DNA from: Polymyxa betae
Taxonomy: Eukaryota > Endomyxa > Phytomyxea > Plasmodiophorida > Plasmodiophoridae
DNA: 64,000 nt
Assembly: GCA_003693705.1 (NCBI GenBank)
Contig: RBZT01000781.1
Span: 62,001 to 126,000 of the forward strand
Direction of reading: 5' to 3'
This document shows positions 1 to 10,438 of this stretch, piece by piece. Positions within the stretch are counted from its first letter, which is position 1, and each line of letters begins with the position of its first letter. The translations under genes and the position numbers were made by a program. Under the pieces are notes generated by a model. It was given only the letters and a program-made list of their open reading frames with translations, did not search any database and had not been told where the DNA came from.

Positions 1-1389
1 TAACGTTAATATCGGAAGCCATAACAAGATCATGTTCAGCTCTCGGACAACGCGATGGTATCACATTCATTTTTTTGTTTGAAAATCCCCAACAACATGA
101 AAATTGTCAAGGGCATTGTGGGAAATTCTGTCGCCTCACATTTTGAAAACATGTCGCGTCTCTGGCCGCAAATTGCTTTTCAGTAAAGTAACGCTTTGCA
201 CGCTTGCGACCTTGCGGGTGCCAAATGTCTCAGATTGCGTTTTTCACAGGCAGTCCACCTAACACGAGTTATGAACATTGAGATTACATACACTCAATAC
301 AGTATAATATATTATATCTAAAGATTCCTCCAACAATTCGAAACTCGAAATGTACCCGAATGTATTCTCAAAATCCATTCCTTGAGGCTAACTCGCCCAC
401 AAAAAACCCTTTATTGATAGAGTTGGGATTGTTTGGCAACGAGTTGTCAGTAACGACATCCCAGTCCAACAGAATGCAGGTCCAAATGAATTGTCATGGT
501 GAACCTCGCAAATGTTGCGGCGAAAACCAAAACCCTAACCCTGAAACAAAAGACTGTCGGTTTGCTGTGCACGAGCAGATCAAATTGTCCTGATTTCTAC
601 AACATTGCCAGTGTATTTGAGTTTGAGAGTTTTGGTGAAAAAACGGAGCCTACGGCCACGTTACAGTCGGCGGGATACCGTCACGAATCCGGGAATCGGA
701 CGGCCTGATTTTAGGAAAAATTTGGCAGTCAAAAAAGTAAAGCTGCGAAAAATTAAGCTGCGAGAATGACAACATTAGTTTTTGTTTTTGCAATTAGAAA
801 GGCTTGCAATATACGCAGGTTAAGAATGTTCGGATACTTTCAAATCCGGACAGCTTTCCAGAGTCGATGTTATGTGATGAACTGATGAACTTCTTCCAAA
901 GCACGACTGAGCAGTGGCTCTCCTATGGTGACTTTAGCTTCAAAGGACATCGTGTTGAGCCCAGATTAAGCACAGGAATAAACATCCAATTGTACGCATC
1001 CTTTTCCTTTCTGAATTTATGTATCTTTCTGGTGTACTGGTTTAAATTTTTCACAGCTCGAACCTATTTCCACATGGACTTAGAAAAATCACTCTATAGA
1101 ATGTTCCTGCGCATTCAGATTAAGAATAACTCGTGTGAGCTGACCATCAAAAAGCTCTGTGGATGTGACGCAAGAGAGTGCGTTCTGTCTGATTCTTTGT
1201 ATTGATTGTGCAGCCGAAGCCAGGCAAATGGGCCTAATCTGGTGCCGGCATGGCTGTCCAGTCGTCAACAACTGTGGCCGTGCCATGCCACGTAGAACGA
1301 AGGAGCATCTCCACGTTGGGATGAATGCTCGTTTATAATGTTAAATGAGAGAAGCTTGTTGTGAGCTCTTTGGGATTCATTCGATTTCG
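1..1389. other. Gene-poor left end, one weak ORF
   Basis: I see no recognisable gene here. A 133-residue open frame at 804-1205 (+) contains a hydrophobic stretch rich in F, L and Y. That stretch could be a true membrane segment or a pyrimidine-rich intron read through, because a GT...TTTTTCACAG interval runs from about 993 to 1056; removing it shifts the frame into an early stop. Two overlapping short frames lie at 360-708. A telomere-like stretch with CCCTAACCCT sits near 530-545. None of these frames resembles a family I know, so I leave them unassigned. Confidence 0.4.
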
Positions 1390-2592
1390 ATGAACATCGC
1401 CTACATTGTCGTCTTGCTGCTGGTCGGGCGGATGGCATCGGCGGCGGACCCACTGCCGACGATCGCGTCCGAAGATCTCGCTGCTCATTTCGAGCAGCAG
1501 CAGCCTGGTACTTCACAGCGAGTTCTTGTTCAGCTATATAACGGCAGCTCCGGTGTCAATCTGATCCTCCCCGTTACTCTATTGAAGGTCCCATCTAGAC
1601 AACTTCGTTTAAATGTTTAACATGCAATGCAGGGTTTGAATGGTGGCCCTCGTCTAGCGGTTACTGCAGCAATTCATGGGTAGCTGCGAATATCTGCAGT
1701 CAACCTTAAAGGAACTAAATAGCGTTTTTAGAGACGAAGTGACTGGCGTCGTGGTCCTCCAGAACTTCCTCGAGCAATTCGATATAGAGCAGCTTCGTGG
1801 TGATATTATCGTCATTCCAGGTCTAGAATCCTTAACCCTAAACTCTCCTGCTGATGACCGACAGTTTTGAATCCGTTCGGGTTCGCACGCTATCAGCGCG
1901 GCGGCTTCGCTGGCAAAGACTTGAACCGCTCATTTAGGGACGGGTCGTTGACTGGCGAGGAGAAGCACTACGCTGATCGATTGTTGCAAATGCTGAAGTC
2001 GTGCGATCTCGGTTATCATGTTGATTTTCATACGGCCACGACCAACAACGACAACTCGTTCTATGTCCGAGCCGATCTCAGCTCGCCCGTCGCTCAAGAC
2101 ATGGCCCGGGTCGTACAGCCTCAGATCATTCTCAACGCAACTGGGCCGGGAGACTCGCTACGCCAGGCGATGACGGCGTCCGGCGTCCATGCCATCACCG
2201 TCGAAATGGGTGGCCCGATCAAGGTCAACGACGAGTTCGTTAGGGGGGGCGTCAAGTCCTTATCGAATGTGTTACGATATCTGCAAATGATCGACAATGT
2301 ATTGCTGGAGAATGATGTCCACCATGAGCCGGTCGTCTGCTCGTCCTCAAAATGGATATGCACAAGTTACAGCGGGCTGGTCTTCGAAAAGGTCAACATC
2401 CTGGACAATGTTAAAGCAGGCGACGTCGTGGCGGAGATCAAGACGATGTTTGGCGAATCGGTGCTAAATCTCACTGTCCCGTTCGACGGTATCGTTATCG
2501 GTAAGACCGATCGTCTACCGGTCCAATACGGCGCCCGAATCGTCCACGTCGGAAAGGTTGAGCGGCATGATACCGACTCTACATCTAAGTGA
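1390..2592 (+). CDS. Secreted zinc deacylase, AstE/AspA family
   Basis: Likely a zinc-dependent acyl-amino-acid hydrolase of the succinylglutamate desuccinylase/aspartoacylase type. Exons: 1390-1587, 1633-1679, 1732-1820, 1865-2592; introns are 45, 52 and 44 nt and all phases join. The spliced protein has the family's zinc and substrate motifs in order: IHGDE across the exon 2/3 junction, GKDLNR, then DFHTA and the later VEMGGP segment. The C-terminal part resembles the small beta domain of the family. Translation probably begins at the ATG at 1390 (an upstream in-frame ATG is at 1345), because a clean signal peptide follows it, ending near ASAADP. The enzyme is therefore predicted to be secreted or vacuolar, which is unusual since aspartoacylases are cytosolic. 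The exact substrate cannot be read from sequence. Confidence 0.85.
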
Positions 2593-3138
2593 ATCTTCTA
2601 ATATCCAGAACGATTCTTCCAACAAACATCAAAATATCTTGTTTGTATTCTTAAGATTCCCTAATGTCTCTGATTGAAACAAATAAGTCAATCACAGCTT
2701 ATGTTTTTTACTGTTCCGTATAATATTACTCGTGATAATAATAAAGCGTAGAATCAAGGACTTCCAGGCGAGATGCTGGCCTGGTTGGTAATGTTTTAAT
2801 CTTGTTTGAAGCTAGCACCAGCTCCCAGTGCAATATTTGCTTTAAATTCATAGTCGTAAAATTAAAAACTATTCATCAGAATGATGGAAAACCTGTTTCT
2901 TACACTTCGCTTCCATTCAGGTCTATGTATGTTGTGAGTCGTTGGTGCTAAATGCCTGAGCATCCATTCTGTGAACTGTTTTTTTGGATAAGACCATCTC
3001 GTTTTCATCTAAGAGCCACAAAACAGGTGTTTTAGACATAAGAATCTAATTGTCGTTCTATAGCCACAAAAAAAGATGTGTTCGACAGGATCCCAATTAG
3101 GTAATCTACGTAGTTGTTGTATAGCCACAAAAAAAGAT
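2593..3138. other. Intergenic, with decayed tRNA-end repeats
   Basis: No coding signal. The 3' half holds tandem near-copies of the region around the 3' end of the neighbouring tRNA gene: an AGCCACAAAAAAAGATGTGTTCGAC block occurs at about 3061-3087 and again at about 3122-3148, where it enters the real tRNA. A more diverged version begins near 3012. The remainder is AT-rich and probably carries the 3' UTR of the deacylase. Confidence 0.6.
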
Positions 3139-3222
3139 GTGTTCGACGGGATTCGAACCCGCGCCCCGCGAACGAGACTAGCGCCTTAAGCTAGCGCATT
3201 GGACCAACTCGGCCACAAACAC
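3139..3222 (-). tRNA. tRNA-Leu(AAG)
   Basis: Read on the minus strand this folds as a class II tRNA of 84 nt. The 7-bp acceptor stem is GTGTTTG/CGAACAC with one G-T pair. The anticodon stem CTAGC/GCTAG closes a 7-nt loop TTAAGGC whose middle triplet is AAG, giving leucine (CUU family). A long variable arm follows, as expected for leucine, and the T arm has the loop TTCGAAT. There is no intron. The CCA end is not encoded, as usual in eukaryotes. Confidence 0.95.
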
Positions 3223-3314
3223 ATTCCTGGTATTAACGGCATCATTGATGTTCACACAGAGTGCAATAACATTCAATGAATTAGTGAAGCAGAAAAGCTC
3301 GTATATTTTCAGTC

Positions 3315-4170
3315 ATGGCCCCAACGATGAGTTTGCAACCCAGAATGTCTGATTATACTGTTGGAGTCCCTTCGGCATTGGGGGATGTCACGATCATTCG
3401 CGTTCCTGCAGATGATGGAACATTGACTGTCTTTCGAGTACACCGCTTAATTCTAGCTTTAGCTTCCGATTATTTCGCAGCCTTGTTTACCAGGGACAAT
3501 TGGGCAGAAAATCAAGCCAAAGAACTTGACAACGTCAGTTCTGTCATCGAGCTCCCACATCAGGACCCAGGAGAATTTCGCGAATTTCTCGATTTCTGCT
3601 ATCCCAATATCCGAGTGTGTGTAAACCAGTCGAATATCTCAGGCTTATTGCGAGCCTGTGATAGATATTTGTGCCCAAGCTTGAAGGAAGAATGTGCCGA
3701 GGTCCTCAATCGAATGCCAGTCAGCTACCAGGTCTTGGGGCTTTCATACGAATACGGGTTTGAAAAAGTCTGCCAGAAATCGATCGAATGGTGTCTTAGG
3801 CAGCCAGACCTAATGTGGAATGAGGAGTAATTTGCAGAATATTCTTTTGGCATAGCTGACGTTGTTTAGGTTCATGCAAGTAGATGTTGCCTTGCAAAAT
3901 TACATCCTGCGGATGGCACTCGTACAAGATCAGGCGAAGTCCAGTCCACAAAGCTGCCCTGAATGCAAGAAGTATGCAATTGGTGTGATAGCGATGGTTA
4001 GGACCCAGCCCATATACGATCCCAAGCATAGGAGTTGTTTGGTCAATCTACTGCCGAAGCTGAGGAGACTTCTGCCATTCAGCTTACAGATGGTCAGCCA
4101 ATTCAGGATACCACTTAATAGCAGAACGAACAAAAACCCAAAACCGCCACAAGACCATTCTGAAATCTGA
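3315..4170 (+). CDS. BTB/POZ domain protein
   Basis: Two exons, 3315-3826 and 3870-4170, joined across a 43-nt intron with a matching phase. Residues about 15-125 look like a BTB/POZ fold: a short beta strand, then FRVHRLILALASDYFAALF, which is the canonical 'vHr.iLa..S.yF..lf' helix motif, followed by a region ending in a pattern like LLRACDRYLCPSLKEEC. BTB proteins commonly act as Cullin-3 ubiquitin ligase adaptors or oligomerisation modules. The C-terminal half (about 170-270) holds a CPECKK motif, a possible partial zinc site, and no Kelch or MATH repeats, so the substrate-binding partner is unknown. The gene lies 92 bp beyond the tRNA. Confidence 0.8.
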
Positions 4171-4413
4171 ATGGGATGCTGTAAAAATCAATAAATTTAG
4201 CATTCATTATAAGCAAATAGAAACCAGCACTGTTGATGAGAAGGCTGTTTGGCGATCTTTGTAAAAAACACTCTAGATTGCAAAGTTCGTGTTTATGCTA
4301 CCCAAGGGTACATATGGAGAGTGAGAGCAATTAGACCGACCCAACAGCCGACCTCTGTGCTGTCTGCTTTGATGTGAAATTTGAAATCCAGAAAAGACTC
4401 CAATCTCGAAATC

Positions 4414-5138
4414 ATGTCAGAGGCCGCGCTTTCCTATGATCAGTCTCTATATGATCTCATCTGTTTTAACCGGCAGCTCATCAGGAGGGCAATTGTCGTC
4501 TGATTATGCATCCATTTTTAACAAGACAGCGGATCCCTCGATCATTTGAGATGACAGTTACGCTTCTGAACGGCAGGCGGCGTCGCCTTGTCGCTAAATC
4601 TATCTATTTAAAGCGGAAAAACGCCTTATCTGCATCCGAATCTCGACAAGTGTCAAAATCGGAGCCAGTGACATCATCGGCAACGACATTCAAATTAGAA
4701 GAGGAGAAGGCTAAACTTGAGAAACTCGAATCATTGCTCCATGAGCGACTTCAGAAAAAGCATGAACAATTCACAATGCTTAAGCAGGTCTTGCAAGTCC
4801 AGAAAGTCATGGCTGCTGTAAATCAGAATGTTTCCAGTCCTGTCGCTCCTAGCTCTACCAATCCCATCTCTGGAAGTCCAAAGCCAGAAGCCAACATCGT
4901 TCCTGATGTTCCTGCCTCAGAAGAAATAAGAACACCGTCCTCGCCAGGGCCTCCGCCTCGACATTATTTGATGCAAGGCACATCGGGAAGACCGCCTGTG
5001 AGAAACCATTTTCCTTATCGGGATCGAGAACGGGGAGGGCGATGGCGTCCTGGGTTCACAGACAACTTCCGCCATTCTGGGCCTCGACGTTTCAGGGATG
5101 CTCCATTCGGGAAAGGAATCAGGAAAAGGTCTTGGTAA
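4414..5138 (+). CDS. Arg/Gly-rich coiled-coil protein, unrecognised
   Basis: I do not recognise the family. The ATG at 4414 opens a 27-codon exon; a 35-nt GT-AG interval (4495-4529) must be removed to avoid a stop and joins in phase to 4530-5138. The protein (about 229 aa) starts with an acidic/hydrophobic helix, has a basic patch NGRRRRLVAKS, a charged coiled coil around residues 85-120, a Pro/Ser-rich linker, and a C-terminal tail rich in R, G, P and aromatic residues (for example RDRERGGRWRPGF). Such tails bind RNA or nuclear partners. A nuclear RNA-associated role is an inference. The very short intron is discussed in the findings. Confidence 0.6.
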
Positions 5139-5357
5139 CTAATTGGGCGCATCGTATCTATTGAGCTAATTTATTGTTTTGATATTTTAGTAATCTATTT
5201 ATTCTTTATCGCAAATCAGTATTTTTCTCCCAAATAGTGATGTAGATTTGTTTTTGGTTTTACTTGTGTGAGTCACCGTCGGGTATAAAAAGAACATTCC
5301 GGCAATTCATTGAATCAATTTCATGCTGATCTGGTTCATTTTCCTTCCACTTTCGCG

Positions 5358-7223
5358 ATGGCTGCATTGAACGAATTGGTGCTCGTTGCTCTTCTGATCA
5401 TCAGTTTGGCTGAATCCAGCGATACTGAACATGGTCATGATCATGACCACCATTTTTCCATCGATCATGATATCGAAAATGGAAATCTCATCAACAATGT
5501 TGTTGGTACCGACAATTCCAATTCGTTGAATGCCGCTTCGACAGCGAAAAGCGGATCCCAAACTGGTCAAGAATTACATGCGTTTAGCGGTAAAGATACG
5601 CCAGATGGCATCCCTGGCATAGGGGACTTGAACCTACTTGGTGATTTGGGAGTAATGCCAACAGTTAGCGCCGTTGCATCGACATCTTGGACGACTTCTG
5701 GCTCTAGTTCTTCTACAACGACGTCTTCGTCCAACAACAGCAAAAATGAACTTGTCCACGACGACGCTATCGACAAGGAGACCAAAGACGGCATCGACGC
5801 TGGACACCACTCCGATCATCATGGACATCATCACCGGTGAACAGCAGAAGAGTTCTGGAAGTTTGTAGTCCTGCTACTGCCACCCAAGCTACACCAGGTG
5901 GTTCATCACCAGCGCCCCTTCGCCCTAACAGGGCAGCATGTCGTCAGGTGCAGCTTGGGCTCTCGTCCACCAGTCGCCAGCATGGCGCCAGAATCCTCAA
6001 TAAACAGAATGTTTCCACGCAAGGTCATATTATAACTAGCATTGGAGAAGGCATGTCAATAGATCAGTATCACCCCAAAAGCAAACCCCATTACCCCAGA
6101 ATCCCTGTAACGAGTCTCATGTGGTCCACTCCTAAAATCAATCTGCTTATCTTCATTCAGATAAAGCTTCCAGTGACTATGAAGGTCGAACTCGCCGCCA
6201 TCGTTCTGGCAGCTATCATCTCCATCGTCATATTGCTTCTATTCTGTTGCCTTCAGCGCTATACCAATCAATGCGGGGATCGCCGGCGACCCCATGGTAT
6301 TCGATCCAATCATCCAAAAGCGAGCGATTTAGCGTGTGTTTCCCAGCATTGCAATTCGATGATGATCAATCACGAAAACATCTGCTTGAGGAAGGCGAAG
6401 ATGAACCACCGAACCAACGTACGCCTAGCCAGAAGCGTCCTCTCCCTCAAAATCGCTATTTCGTTCTGGGAGGACATCGATTTGAGGCTACTGCTAGTGG
6501 ATACAGGCAAATAGACGATGAAGCGTCCTATGACTTGAGTGAAGCTCAAAAACTGACTTTAAATGCCGATGACTCTCATGCGAATGCGGTTTTGAATAAC
6601 GAGGATATGATCGGTTCTGATCAGAACCCAAAACCTCGAAAGACTCGCCATCCATTGGCAGTTCAGTTTTCTGCAATGGCACATGCTGCCGAAGCTGAAG
6701 CTGAAAGTTCAATTGTCATCGAGCCAAATGCTTCACGACAATTTATGCACGATACCAAGCCAAGGTTGTTGTTTATATTTTAACCAGCTGTGCTTTTGAT
6801 TTTTTTCGTTTTAAGCATTAGTATGTGAATTGAGTTTAGAGTGATTGAGTTTCAAAATCATATTTGTTTGGATTCAGTCAGACCATTGCTTATGGAATTA
6901 ACAGTGATAATTACGTCTGGCCCTCCAAAGGTGGTCCAGCTACACCGATTCATGTAGAATGGAGTGGTAACACACAAATACCAGCTGCAAAACAAATGGA
7001 TTTCAAGGTTTCGGAAGAACAGATTGTCAACAAGGACGAAGCGGACCTCGACGCGTCCGTCAATGAATCAATGGCAGAGGATATCGCACCTAAGGAAGAG
7101 ACGGGAGAAAGTCAAGAGCAGCTCGTAAAAACCGATCAGCAAATTGTTCCCAAACCGAAATCAAAGAAAGGGAAGAAGAAGCAACAACAGCAACAGCAAC
7201 AAGAAGAGCAAGTAGAGTCCTAG
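5358..7223 (+). CDS. His-rich single-pass membrane protein
   Basis: Five exons fit by phase: 5358-5836, 5869-6106, 6161-6296, 6347-6764 and 6878-7223, with introns of 32, 54, 50 and 113 nt. The product has a signal peptide (MAALNELVLVALLIISLAES), a histidine/aspartate-rich segment (HGHDHDHHFSIDHD), a Ser/Thr-rich stretch likely to be O-glycosylated, a second His cluster, one transmembrane helix encoded at about 6180-6245, and a long acidic cytoplasmic tail ending in Lys-rich and poly-Gln runs. The topology suggests a type I surface protein that could bind zinc or another divalent metal. It is not a ZIP transporter, which would have eight helices. No family is recognised. The 54-nt intron is in frame, so its removal is likely but not forced. 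Confidence 0.6.
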
Positions 7224-7424
7224 ACGAGCCTTTCGGCTTTACAGGCAGTATATTGCCCAACTTGACGTAATGGCTAAAAGAATGCTTCACTGAAGCGCTC
7301 TGCCGCCACTGAATTTACTATGTATAAAGTCGATCGGTTTTTGATGATCTTTACATGTGAATCGGCGAAAAGCGAATTAAGTTCAGTGTAGAGCTGTGAT
7401 CGATCATTCGCGTATTAGGTGTAT

Positions 7425-7979
7425 TTAAATGAAAATGGCCAAAGCCATCAGCATTAACAGCATAAACGCACCAGGCTGGCTTGCTAATGCACCAGAAACC
7501 GTCTTCGCGGGCGCCGGTGTCGCCGTTTGCGAGTTCAAGTTGATTAGGCATTTATGCTCAGCAGGACTGCAAATGACGCCCTTCACGCCGCTATTTGCGA
7601 CAACAGTTTCACAATCTTTATCTGCAATGCAGATGATGTCGGGATTCAGGAATCTCCCAGCTTGCTCTTGAGGTTGGAATTCCCATCCACAATAGCCCCA
7701 TTGCGAGCAGAACAGCTGACGGTTCTGGTTGTCAGGAGGGCATTGGACGCCCCCATACCAAGGCCCACAACGAGCTGGTTGGTAGGTGATATTTACTGGC
7801 TGGGAAGTCGCAGGCATTGTTGGAGCATAGGAGGGAGCAGCAGTCTGAGAGGCGGCGGGAGCCGGTGCTGTTTGAGGGCTGCTTGGAGCGACGTCAAGAT
7901 GGGCGACGAAAACGTCTTGCTGGGTTTGCGACAAACATAGAATCGGGGCCGCTAAGCTGAATATTAACAGGAATTTCAT
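7425..7979 (-). CDS. Hevein-like, GPI-type surface protein
   Basis: Single exon, 184 aa. A signal peptide (MKFLLIFSLAAPILCLS) is followed by an Ala/Pro/Ser/Thr-rich spacer, then a cysteine-rich module whose pattern CGPWYGGVQCPP...LFCSQWGYCG matches the chitin-binding type 1 (hevein) signature C-x-S-x-[WY]-G-[WY]-C-G. Further cysteines (DIICIADKDC, VICSPAEHKC) extend the module. The C-terminus is a hydrophobic tail after small residues, as in GPI-anchored proteins. I infer a cell-surface or wall protein that binds chitin or GlcNAc polymers. Two perfect inverted repeats lie 60-100 bp upstream of the start codon. Confidence 0.7.
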   Translation of the reverse strand: MKFLLIFSLAAPILCLSQTQQDVFVAHLDVAPSSPQTAPAPAASQTAAPSYAPTMPATSQPVNITYQPARCGPWYGGVQCPPDNQNRQLFCSQWGYCGWEFQPQEQAGRFLNPDIICIADKDCETVVANSGVKGVICSPAEHKCLINLNSQTATPAPAKTVSGALASQPGAFMLLMLMALAIFI

Positions 7980-8040
7980 TCGTTAGATTACCTTCAAAAA
8001 TAATTATTGGATTAGTTTGAGCTTTTTCGCAGGATTAAGA

Positions 8041-8077
8041 TCATGAGTCAGCACTCATGACGAAGTGAGTACTCACT
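8041..8077. promoter_or_regulatory. Two adjacent perfect palindromes with TGAGTCA
   Basis: TCATGAGT-CAGC-ACTCATGA (8041-8060) is an 8-bp perfect inverted repeat with a 4-nt loop, and it contains TGAGTCA, the consensus of bZIP factors of the AP-1/GCN4 type. Four bases later AGTGAGTACTCACT (8064-8077) is a perfect 14-bp palindrome. They lie 62-98 bp upstream of the hevein-like gene start on the minus strand, a typical place for dimeric transcription-factor sites. Function is inferred from position only. Confidence 0.35.
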
Positions 8078-8222
8078 GAGCTATCTGTCAATCAATCCAG
8101 TTTCGGTGGATACAAATGATAGAAATGGGACTATCTGGAAACCGGAAACGGTTCCAAAAAAATCAAAATTCAATCGGATTATAAAAGATCGGAAAGTAAA
8201 TGTCGGAACTCAACTCGGTGAT

Positions 8223-9192
8223 TTATTTGGTAGCCTCGCGAATCGCTTTATTGATGAGGTGTGCAATGATGTCCCAGCCATTATGATATTCAGGATGTTT
8301 CCGAAGGTCTTCGAAATCTGGATGAGTTTTTAGGTAGTTGATGGTGCCTTCTACTATTAAGGCGGCAGTTATTGGTGCACAGCGTGACGATTCTGGTTGC
8401 ATTGGTTTACCAAACTTGCTCACTCGGCAGCGACCATTCGATGATAGTTGAAGCATCATCAACGAGCGACGGGCAAGTTGCCTTATTGCTCATGAAGGAT
8501 CTTGCCCGCGAGGTAAGCGTTGGAAGCCTTTTCTACATCTAAATGGAGCATACGATTAATGCCTTTCATATCACTACGTGCATCCTTATCACGAGCTTTC
8601 TCTCCTATCAGTCGTTTGCCTCTATACAGAGATGAGAGGGAACAGCTCAGCTTGACGATGAACATGCTGGAAGCACTGCCAAGACGGGGGCGGAAAGCAT
8701 TCCAACGTCAGAGCATCGGGACGAGATGGAAACCTACATCAGCATGAAGCAGTCCTTGAACTAACCAAACGACGGCTTTGGTCATCTGCCAGGTACGGCC
8801 AAACCCCGAAAGACTTCGAGATTCTCTTTTTGTCGTTGCCCAGAGGACAATGCGGTAAGAAGGTTCATGCGGGCGATTTCGAAGCATCCCCCAAAGGCAT
8901 CGAGACTTGACGGGGTCAAGTATATCGTTTATCAGAACGATTTCGGATTGTTCTGTTGTAGTCACGACTTGTTCGACGCTTCTCTGGGAATAAAATCCCA
9001 TAAACTGGTTCTGATTGGAGAGTCGTCTGGTAGTGAATTTGAGCATCTACCATGACGGAAACGAGCTGATCTGCCAGAGCTGAATACGAACCAGCTTACA
9101 TGAAGTAAACCGACAACTAGCAATGCTTTCGCCAGGCTTTGAGGTTGCTTCCAGGTCCTATGAATATTGCGGTAATTCGTAAAACATCTCAA
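8223..9192 (-). CDS. Unrecognised multi-exon gene
   Basis: Several consecutive minus-strand frames look coding and lie at intron-like spacing: about 8708-9046, 8483-8665 and 8223-8462, with a possible first exon up to 9192. A good donor (GAT/GTAGGT) ends the exon near 8730. The C-terminal frame ends in a helix-rich segment with HPDFEDLRKHPEYHNGWDII, and the middle frame is charged and helical (GEKARDKDARSDMKGINRM). I could not resolve every junction and recognise no family. It lies tail-to-head with the hevein-like gene on the same strand. Confidence 0.4.
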
Positions 9193-9541
9193 TACAAAGA
9201 TAATGGAAAACGCAAAGCGAGAAAGTTGATGGAGCGAGGTCGGGTTAGCCGGGTGTTATAAAACCTCGTCCGTTATGAGGTCCGCTTGAAATATGGCAAG
9301 ATAGCGTCTCAAAGCTCAAAGAATGGATGCAGACTTTTGCCAATGTTATCGAGCTCCTTCGGTAAGCGCGTTCTGGACTCAGAAGCGAAGTTGAGCAATG
9401 TACACAGCCAGGAGCAAAATATATAAGACAAAGAAGGGAGATTCTCCTCCAATATTATTTAACACATTATAATCAAGGGGTCATATAACCGATTCTCCAT
9501 AGGTCGTTGATGAATGAAATTTGGTTAAGCAGCAGAACATC
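9193..9541. other. Intergenic spacer
   Basis: No open frame of note. The sequence between the two minus-strand orphan genes carries AT-rich stretches around 9420-9480 and shows no recognisable RNA gene or repeat. Confidence 0.5.
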
Positions 9542-10438
9542 TTAAATAAAGGAGCGATAACTTCTGTGTGCCGGATCGATGAACGTGCAATCGGGGCAAT
9601 CGCAGCTTATCTGCCTGTTCTCATAGCGGACGTCTTCTGGCGGCATCTCAAAACTCCATAATGCTTCCATTAGCTTTGACATCGCATCGTCTAGCGTCTG
9701 CATCATGGCTGAGATGCTCTCAGGATCCGATTCGGAGGCATCATCATCGCCCCTTCGAGTTGATTGCACTGCATCAGAAACGTCGTCGCCATTCTCGAAA
9801 GTCGCTTGCAATACAGCGTCGTGCAAAGCAGTCGCTTGAACCTCACTCTTTAAGCGTCTGCCATTCGTAGAAAGCGCCTTCCCTGTCTCTGATACTTTCC
9901 CTTTCACACTCTGTGCTATACCAGTTATCATAGCTTGCATCTTCTCTGCCACAGTTTGCCGAATGGCAATAGCGAACGCCTCCTGAATGGCGCTAGATAG
10001 CGTCGCTTGCATCGAGTCGGGCATCTCCTGGTTGTTGAAGATCGCTTGCATGCTTGATATCACGTCCTTACTGGTAGACAAATCCTGGGCCATGTCTGAT
10101 CTATCGTTAGCAGAATGGGGTGATTGCGAAGGGGATCCCTCTCTGCTCTGTTGTTGCAGCTCGGGTTCCGGTGCCCCTTCGCGAAGCTTATGCGACGACG
10201 TGGCCTTCAACCCTTTCAGAAAAGCATCGCTATCTTTCAGCAAGCCTCGGAAGCTGGCCGATATTTCAGCCATCGACTCTCGCATCTCGGCTATCTGCGA
10301 CGACAAAGAAGACAGAGACGAAATAGGCGGTGTAGAGTCATCGGAAGCGCCAGCCTCTGATGTGGTGATCTCAGGAAGCTCCGGATGTGATGTCTCGGCA
10401 GGCATGACCTCGACCGAATCGCATGCAGAGGGCGCCAT
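9542..10438 (-). CDS. Acidic helical orphan protein, 298 aa
   Basis: Single uninterrupted exon from ATG at 10438 to the stop at 9542. The N-terminal third is Ser/Pro/Glu-rich and disordered. The central part (about residues 110-190) is amphipathic helix with repeated Met-Gln-Ala elements (SMQAIFNNQ, SMQATLSSAIQEAF, KMQAMITGIAQS). The C-terminus has a CDCPDC motif that could hold a metal with nearby residues. There is no signal peptide or membrane segment. I do not recognise the family. Codon usage resembles its neighbours and the frame is clean, so it is probably a real gene. Confidence 0.6.
   Translation of the reverse strand: MAPSACDSVEVMPAETSHPELPEITTSEAGASDDSTPPISSLSSLSSQIAEMRESMAEISASFRGLLKDSDAFLKGLKATSSHKLREGAPEPELQQQSREGSPSQSPHSANDRSDMAQDLSTSKDVISSMQAIFNNQEMPDSMQATLSSAIQEAFAIAIRQTVAEKMQAMITGIAQSVKGKVSETGKALSTNGRRLKSEVQATALHDAVLQATFENGDDVSDAVQSTRRGDDDASESDPESISAMMQTLDDAMSKLMEALWSFEMPPEDVRYENRQISCDCPDCTFIDPAHRSYRSFI

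Noticed and set aside
5567..5834. Antisense ORFs in the His-rich gene
   Set aside because: Open frames arise from the biased Ser/Thr/Asp codons on the other strand; the plus-strand product has a signal peptide, a membrane helix and consistent splicing.
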